NCBI GenBank assembly: GCA_002425885.1
Contig: DINC01000320.1
Location: 4,762-14,611 of the forward strand
DNA from: Spirochaetia bacterium UBA5550
GTDB taxonomy: Bacteria; Spirochaetota; UBA4802; UBA5550
Reading direction: 5' to 3'
Length of the DNA stretch: 9,850 nucleotides
The notes below the pieces were generated by a model. The model was not told where the DNA came from. It worked only from the letters and a program-made list of their open reading frames with translations, and made no database searches. Positions within the stretch are counted from its first letter, which is position 1, and each line of letters begins with the position of its first letter. The position numbers and the translations under genes are program-made. Below, piece after piece: positions 5,263 to 9,850 of the stretch.

Positions 5263-7632
5263 TTAATATACTATTTTCAGCACTTCGTCAAAGTAATTTA
5301 CAAAGTACGCATCAAGTCCCTTTTTTATGTAATCCGGGAGTTCATCAAAATCCTTCTTGTTCTCGTAAGGATAGATGATGGTTTTCACCTTTGCTTTTTT
5401 TGCCGCAATTGTCTTCTCTTTGACTCCGCCAATAGGGAGCACTTTTCCTGTTACAGTGAGCTCACCTGTCATGGCTATATTCTTCTTGATCGGCTTGTTC
5501 TTTGCCAGTGAATATAATGAAGTGGCCATTGTTATACCTGCTGAAGGGCCATCCTTTGGAGTCGCGCCCGCAGGGACATGAAGATGAATAAAATGATCGG
5601 CGAAGTAATCCGCAGCGATCCCATAATCTTCCGCTCTGGACTGAATGTATGTATATGCGATCTCGGAGGATTCACGCATAACATCCTTCAGTTGCCCTGT
5701 CTGCTTGAATCCCTTCACTTTTGTATGAATAGCTGTTGATTCTATATACAGAGTTGTCCCACCCATGCTTGTCCACGCAAGTCCCATAACAACACCGGGG
5801 ATGCTTTTGTCATAAAGCGACTCATCAGTGAATCTGGGCTTACCGAGAAACTCCTCAAGATTTTTGTCAGTTACCGCTATGGTTTCAGTACTCCCCTCCG
5901 CAAACTTGCGTGCAGCCTTGCGCATAACCTTCTTTATATTGTTCTCAAGAGAGCGGACCCCGGCTTCACGGGCGTAACCATCCACCATCCCTTTTATTGC
6001 GTTATTATCAATGGTAACCATCCCCTTCTTCAGGCCGTGCTCCTTAAGCTGCTTGCCCACAAGATACTTCCGGGCAATCTGGAGCTTCTCTTCCATTATA
6101 TATCCCGAGAGCTTCATTATCTCCATCCTGTCAAAAAGCGGAGCCGGAATCGTGTCCATTGTATTCGCTGTTGCTATAAAGAGGATGTTCGACAGGTCGA
6201 ACCTTACATCCATATAATGGTCAAGAAAATTGTTATTCTGCTCCGGATCAAGAACTTCAAGGAGAGCCGATGCAGGGTCACCCTGAAAACTTGCGCCGAT
6301 CTTGTCAATCTCATCTAACATGATTACAGGATTCGCGACGCCCACAGTTTTAAGGCTCTGAATGAGCTTACCCGGCATTGCGCCTATATAAGTCCTTCTA
6401 TGGCCTTTGATTTCTGCCTCATCACGCATACCGCCTAACGAGAAGCGGAAAAATTTACGATTTAGTGCCTCTGCAACGGATTTACCGATTGAGGTTTTAC
6501 CTACACCGGGAGGCCCTATGAAACAGATGATTGAACCGGAGATATTTCCTTTCATCTTACCTGTTGCGATGAATTCAAGAATCCTCTCCTTGATATCATC
6601 AAGTCCATAATGGTCACGGTTAAGTATCTGCCTGGCCTTTTCGATGTCGTAGTTATCCTCGGAAAATATTCCCCAGGGGAGCGATGTGAGCCAGTCGAGA
6701 TAGTTGCGGCTTACACCGTACTCAGCTGAGTGAGGTTCAAGGAGCCGCATCTTGTTCATCTCCTCATCTATCTTCTTTGCAGCCTCTTCACTGAGTTTTA
6801 GTTTCGCGATTCTCTCTTCAAACTTTTCGATCTCTGAAGATTTTTCATCTTTTTCAAGGCCAAGTTCCTTTTTAATTTCTTTGAGCTGTTCTTTGAGAAA
6901 GAACTCCTTCTGCTGCTTGGAGATTCTCTCCTCGATCTGCTGTGTTATCTTCTTCTGGAGTTTATTTAGCTCAATCTCCTTTTTCAGCAGAATGAGAACC
7001 TTCTTCACGCGCTGACGCACGTCAAAAGTTTCAAGTACATCCTGTATCTCCCCGGACTCAGCAGTGGTCATTGAGGCGACAAAATCTGCAAGCTTTCCGG
7101 GATCTTCAACACTGAACCTGTTAAGAAAGAGCTTAAGTTCCTCCTGGAAGAGCGAGTTTGTTTTTATGAGATCCTTCACCGAGCTTATGATTGCCATAGA
7201 GTAGGCTTTCATCTCGTCAGTAGGTTTGAATTCATCCTCGTAGAAATTATCAACATCCCATCTGATAACAGGGCCATTCTGAATAATTCTCTTGTATGTA
7301 AACCTGCCAAGAGCATTGAGCATTACCTGAACTGTCCTTTCATCTACCGGTGTAATTTTGATTATTTTTACGGCGACCCCCACTGTGTAGAGGTCCTCAG
7401 TTTTTGCCATGCCGTCATGCTGGTTCTTTATAAGTACGACTCCGCCGATTTTATTCGGTGAATCAATTATCTCCTGGGCGCTTTCGATCATGATATCCCC
7501 TGTGAGTATCAGAGGTATCATCATTCCAGGGAATATGGGCCTCTGGGATATCGGTATTATAGTCATACTATCCGGCCTGAATTCCTGGGCCAGTATTATC
7601 TGGTTTTCAAGGTTTGTCATTTCATCTGCCAT
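5263..7632 (-). CDS. lon: ATP-dependent protease Lon
   Basis: Lon is a homo-oligomeric cytoplasmic AAA+ serine protease that degrades misfolded and regulatory proteins. The 789-residue protein is full length and of bacterial LonA type. It has an N-terminal substrate-binding domain beginning IIPISQRPIFPGMMIPL (about 25-205), a long charged coiled-coil region (about 207-300) and the AAA+ module: Walker A GPPGVGKT (373-380), Walker B VIMLDEID (436-443), sensor 1 in ATANT (487-491), arginine finger R502 and sensor 2 AREAGVR (554-560). The protease domain carries the Ser-Lys dyad: S697 in PKDGPSAG and K740 in GGVKEK, 43 residues apart as in E. coli. The ATG at 7632 has only GGGGG 7 nt upstream; a second in-frame Met at residue 5 has no better site. 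Element C lies upstream and element B follows the stop. No heat-shock operator is evident. Confidence 0.98.
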   Translation of the reverse strand: MADEMTNLENQIILAQEFRPDSMTIIPISQRPIFPGMMIPLILTGDIMIESAQEIIDSPNKIGGVVLIKNQHDGMAKTEDLYTVGVAVKIIKITPVDERTVQVMLNALGRFTYKRIIQNGPVIRWDVDNFYEDEFKPTDEMKAYSMAIISSVKDLIKTNSLFQEELKLFLNRFSVEDPGKLADFVASMTTAESGEIQDVLETFDVRQRVKKVLILLKKEIELNKLQKKITQQIEERISKQQKEFFLKEQLKEIKKELGLEKDEKSSEIEKFEERIAKLKLSEEAAKKIDEEMNKMRLLEPHSAEYGVSRNYLDWLTSLPWGIFSEDNYDIEKARQILNRDHYGLDDIKERILEFIATGKMKGNISGSIICFIGPPGVGKTSIGKSVAEALNRKFFRFSLGGMRDEAEIKGHRRTYIGAMPGKLIQSLKTVGVANPVIMLDEIDKIGASFQGDPASALLEVLDPEQNNNFLDHYMDVRFDLSNILFIATANTMDTIPAPLFDRMEIMKLSGYIMEEKLQIARKYLVGKQLKEHGLKKGMVTIDNNAIKGMVDGYAREAGVRSLENNIKKVMRKAARKFAEGSTETIAVTDKNLEEFLGKPRFTDESLYDKSIPGVVMGLAWTSMGGTTLYIESTAIHTKVKGFKQTGQLKDVMRESSEIAYTYIQSRAEDYGIAADYFADHFIHLHVPAGATPKDGPSAGITMATSLYSLAKNKPIKKNIAMTGELTVTGKVLPIGGVKEKTIAAKKAKVKTIIYPYENKKDFDELPDYIKKGLDAYFVNYFDEVLKIVY

Positions 7633-7821
7633 ACTGCAACCCCCGTTTTGGAATAAAATAAGTCATTTCGAACCCGCATCAATTCTTCGGGTGAGAAATC
7701 TCTAAATCAGAAAAAAATCCTGTTAATCAATCCTTAATAATTTTGTCTCAAAAAAAGAGATTTCTCACATTCGTTCGAAATGACGTCAGAATTATTTAAA
7801 ATTAATCTGAATATTATATAC
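7633..7821. other. lon upstream intergenic region
   Basis: No gene is present between the DUF4340 stop and the lon start. Most of it is occupied by element C. I could not identify a convincing lon promoter: TTGATT with a 17-nt spacer to ATTTAG on the minus strand is the best fit, and it is poor. lon may be read partly from the upstream gldG-DUF4340 unit, with element C as a partial barrier. Confidence 0.4.
7662..7784. repeat. inverted-repeat element C
   Basis: Two perfect 12-bp inverted pairs form the arms: GTCATTTCGAAC (7662-7673) with its complement at 7773-7784, and TGAGAAATCTCT (7692-7703) with its complement at 7756-7767. The stretch between the two blocks differs between arms: 18 nt with a CCCG/CGGG mini-hairpin on the left, 5 nt on the right. 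Total span is 123 nt, with about 52 nt between the arms. There is no coding potential. It is unrelated to the CGCNRAGN elements and looks like a second family of dispersed intergenic palindromes. Confidence 0.75.
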
Positions 7822-8763
7822 TTACTTCTTCTCTAAATCCTTAATATTCTTAATAAAATACTTTTCAGTCTGCCATCCGCCTAACGTGAAGATATACGGA
7901 CTGGATGGTGAAGATGCGTAATACATCTCCTTCTCCTTTTTACTGTAAATGTTAAGCTCATAATCACCGCCTGCTGTTTTCAGCTTAACAGTGCAGACAA
8001 TGGCGCCCTTGTCAGGTTTCTCCGCAAATGTCGATGCGCGTAGAGGGCTGAAAGAATGCACGATGTTGTTAATCATTGAGGTATTCAGTTCCATGGACTC
8101 ATACCCTTTACATACCCAGAGAATCTGCTTTGGAGCAGGCGTTTTCCCATCATCGGCTTTCTCTTTCGGTTCCTCTTTTTTGTCTTCCGCTTTAGTGAAT
8201 ATGTACTCCTTACCCGAATATTTTATAATAAATGAGAGGAGTTCATCACCCTTAACATCAAAAATAATTTTATCACGCAGCATGTCAGTTTCAGGTTTAA
8301 ACTCCGCAGCAGTAATCCCCGAAGCAAGATAAACTTCTTTAGCGTCATTAATCCTTACATACACCTGGTTACCGGTGAGTCCCTGCTTGCCGATCATAAG
8401 CTTGCGGAGCTGTTTTCCTCCCGCAGATGCGATAACTTCTACACCCTTATCTTCAGTGAGCTCATACTTATCAAAATAACCTTTTTCTGACACTAAATCA
8501 AGGAGTTTAATCTCACTTACCTTTTTTTCAATATCAGAGACCTGAACAGGATCAGCAGTATAGCCCTGTTCATTAATAAGCCACTTGTCACCGGTTTTCG
8601 CGAGTTTAAGAGAATAACCTTCAGCCTTAACTGTTATCATGTCGGGTGAGGTATTAAGTTTAACCGGATCAGATACTACGCTGCTGAAATCAATTCTCTG
8701 AAATACAATTACTGCCGCAAGAACCGCAGTTATTCCGAGACTTAAAAGGAGTTTTCTGTTCAT
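7822..8763 (-). CDS. DUF4340-type membrane-anchored protein
   Basis: This 313-residue protein of unknown function has the layout of the DUF4340 family: one N-terminal membrane helix (about residues 4-21) without a convincing cleavage site, then a soluble, probably extracytoplasmic beta-rich region. Family-like features are the repeated small domains around KWLINEQGYTADPVQVSDI (60-78) and the later YFDKYELTEDKGVEVI / LMIGKQGLTGNQVYVRI stretch (about 96-138). Residues about 192-212 are a lysine/glutamate-rich linker, after which a second similar lobe follows. The ATG overlaps the gldG-type stop codon as ATGA, with AGGAG (8774-8778) 10 nt upstream, so the two are translationally coupled. This pairing with a GldG-type protein suggests a role in the same ABC-transporter-like membrane complex. 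The substrate and function are not inferable. The family call is from recall of its pattern, not a search. Confidence 0.75.
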   Translation of the reverse strand: MNRKLLLSLGITAVLAAVIVFQRIDFSSVVSDPVKLNTSPDMITVKAEGYSLKLAKTGDKWLINEQGYTADPVQVSDIEKKVSEIKLLDLVSEKGYFDKYELTEDKGVEVIASAGGKQLRKLMIGKQGLTGNQVYVRINDAKEVYLASGITAAEFKPETDMLRDKIIFDVKGDELLSFIIKYSGKEYIFTKAEDKKEEPKEKADDGKTPAPKQILWVCKGYESMELNTSMINNIVHSFSPLRASTFAEKPDKGAIVCTVKLKTAGGDYELNIYSKKEKEMYYASSPSSPYIFTLGGWQTEKYFIKNIKDLEKK

Positions 8764-9850
8764 GCTTTTTCCGCTCCTGCGAATTTCATTTCTATCTGCT
8801 TCCGTCTTGAGATTCTTCTTCTCCAGACAACAAATCCCGTAAGTATTATGAATACCGGCACAAGCCCTATATTTATCACTTTAAGCATAAAACGTGTGTT
8901 ATCCGATGTTTTAACCAGAGGATTGTAGTCGAGACTTTTACTCTTCATTTCAGGAACATAGTGATTACCTGCAAGATAATCGACCATTGAATGCAGAAGT
9001 ATATCGTTGGAGAAGGCCTCTCCGCCGCCGGTTCCTGCAAGTATTCTTCGAGAGTGATTAATAAAACCTGATGAAGTGATGTCCGATGTCCCTACAACAA
9101 TAATCTCGCTTTTACCTGATTCAACTGTGGAATCAAGTTTCTTCTGCGCAGTAAGTGAGCTCTTCGCCTTGGTATCCTTCGCAGCCGGAGCCTCTTTCCC
9201 TTTGTAGAAGCTGTCAAATTTACCAGAAGCAAGAACAGCAACATTATAGCTTTTAAACTCATTACCTGATGGAGGATTCATGAACATTGGATTGAAATTC
9301 ATCCTCCCCTCCATGAGCCAGCTTTCAGGTGAAGTGGCAACTAAAACTTCAGAGTTCAATCCTTTATCCTTCAGTTTTTCATCAATATCAATTGATGAAC
9401 TTTTAAAGAAGAGCGCACTGTTTACATGCTTTGTGATTATACTTTTTTTACTAAGCCCTTTCTTCTCAATCATCGGCATCAGCGGATAATCGCTGATCAT
9501 TGAGCCCAGGTTTACCTTTGTTGAACTTTTATCAAGCACCACATTCTTATTAACTTTTATACCATAAGAGGCAAGCATATCATCAAGCCCGTTATTTACA
9601 GGGACAATCATTGGCTGCCCGCCCATAAACTGCATCTGCTGGTTGTTTATCTCAAGGAATGAATTAACAAAAAGGAGAACCGATTTCCCCTGCATGAGGA
9701 ACTGGTCCACCTTGAACTTTTCAGCATCAGCGAATGCTTCAGTTGGCCCGTTTATTACAAGGACACTGAGATCATCCGGAATATCCTGTGTAAGGAGATC
9801 AACCTCTGCAACCTCATACATGTCAGTGATGATATCGTTAAAGAGCCCGG
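8760..9850 (-). CDS. GldG-type ABC transporter auxiliary protein, 5' end beyond the window
   Basis: Partial gene: the frame stays open to the right edge past the internal Met codon at 9819-9821, so the true start and probably an N-terminal membrane helix are missing. About 362 C-terminal residues are visible. They resemble the GldG / ABC_transp_aux group, with a segment like LSVLVINGPTEAFADAEKF, a QFLMQGKSVLLFVN strand-helix (glutamine amidotransferase-like fold), the DDMLASYGIKVNKNVVLD motif and the later IIVVGTSDITSSGF motif near SNDILLHSMVDYLAGN. A low-complexity Ala/Lys/Ser linker precedes that last part. One C-terminal membrane helix (VINIGLVPVFIILTGFVVW) is followed by a basic cytoplasmic tail. 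In Bacteroidota GldG partners GldA and GldF in a transporter needed for gliding; homologues elsewhere have no settled role. The ATPase and permease genes would be expected just beyond the right edge. Confidence 0.78.
   Translation of the reverse strand, partial: GLFNDIITDMYEVAEVDLLTQDIPDDLSVLVINGPTEAFADAEKFKVDQFLMQGKSVLLFVNSFLEINNQQMQFMGGQPMIVPVNNGLDDMLASYGIKVNKNVVLDKSSTKVNLGSMISDYPLMPMIEKKGLSKKSIITKHVNSALFFKSSSIDIDEKLKDKGLNSEVLVATSPESWLMEGRMNFNPMFMNPPSGNEFKSYNVAVLASGKFDSFYKGKEAPAAKDTKAKSSLTAQKKLDSTVESGKSEIIVVGTSDITSSGFINHSRRILAGTGGGEAFSNDILLHSMVDYLAGNHYVPEMKSKSLDYNPLVKTSDNTRFMLKVINIGLVPVFIILTGFVVWRRRISRRKQIEMKFAGAEKA

Noticed and set aside
5139..5378. Plus-strand open frame over element B and the lon 3' end
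   Set aside because: It consists of repeat sequence plus the antisense of lon, without a ribosome-binding site.
6752..7015. Plus-strand serine/phenylalanine-rich open frame within lon
   Set aside because: It is the complement of the Lys/Glu-rich coiled-coil codons of Lon and looks like a shadow frame.
9819..9821. ATG at 9821 as the start of the GldG-type gene
   Set aside because: The frame remains open to the right edge with family-like sequence (GLFNDIITD) before this Met, so it is internal.

Overview
This window looks like housekeeping chromosome from a moderately AT-rich bacterium. Both tRNA genes lack an encoded CCA end. The GldG-type/DUF4340 pair and the diverged Lon N-terminus suggest a Gram-negative, environmental lineage, perhaps Spirochaetota- or Desulfobacterota-like. 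That placement is a weak inference, because no rRNA or other decisive marker is present. I see no mobile element, phage gene, CRISPR array or defence gene, and no clear candidate for a wholly new multi-gene system. The less ordinary signals are in regulation and intergenic structure.

Layout. der (ribosome-assembly GTPase, 150-1490) is the only plus-strand gene. Everything else is on the minus strand; in transcription order, from high to low coordinates: a gldG-type gene running off the right edge (8760-9850), a DUF4340 gene overlapping it by ATGA (7822-8763), lon (5263-7632), tRNA-Leu(GAG) (4980-5061), a strong hairpin terminator (4939-4974), ndk (4266-4679), tRNA-Ser(GGA) (4132-4216), dnaX (2411-4105), ebfC/ybaB (2094-2408) and recR (1480-2079). 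recR ends tail-to-tail with der and overlaps it by 11 bp.

How the genes fit together. dnaX-ebfC-recR is the widely conserved replication/recombination-repair cluster. Here it appears to be transcribed from a tRNA promoter: a TTGACA-17-TATCAG promoter sits just upstream of tRNA-Ser, and no terminator separates the tRNA from dnaX 26 nt downstream. dnaX has two A-runs (A8 and A7) in zero-frame slippery register. Each is followed by a -1-frame TGA after one codon, so a shortened gamma-like clamp-loader subunit may be made as in E. coli, the first site giving a product of the expected size. Lon is a complete ATP-dependent protease. The gldG/DUF4340 pair is probably the distal part of an ABC-transporter-like operon whose ATPase and permease would lie beyond the right edge.

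Intergenic regions. Three contain inverted-repeat elements. Elements A (4697-4874) and B (5162-5255) share arms built from three tandem octamers of consensus CGCNRAGN. Element C (7662-7784) is a different palindromic element between the DUF4340 gene and lon. The best ndk promoter candidate lies inside element A.
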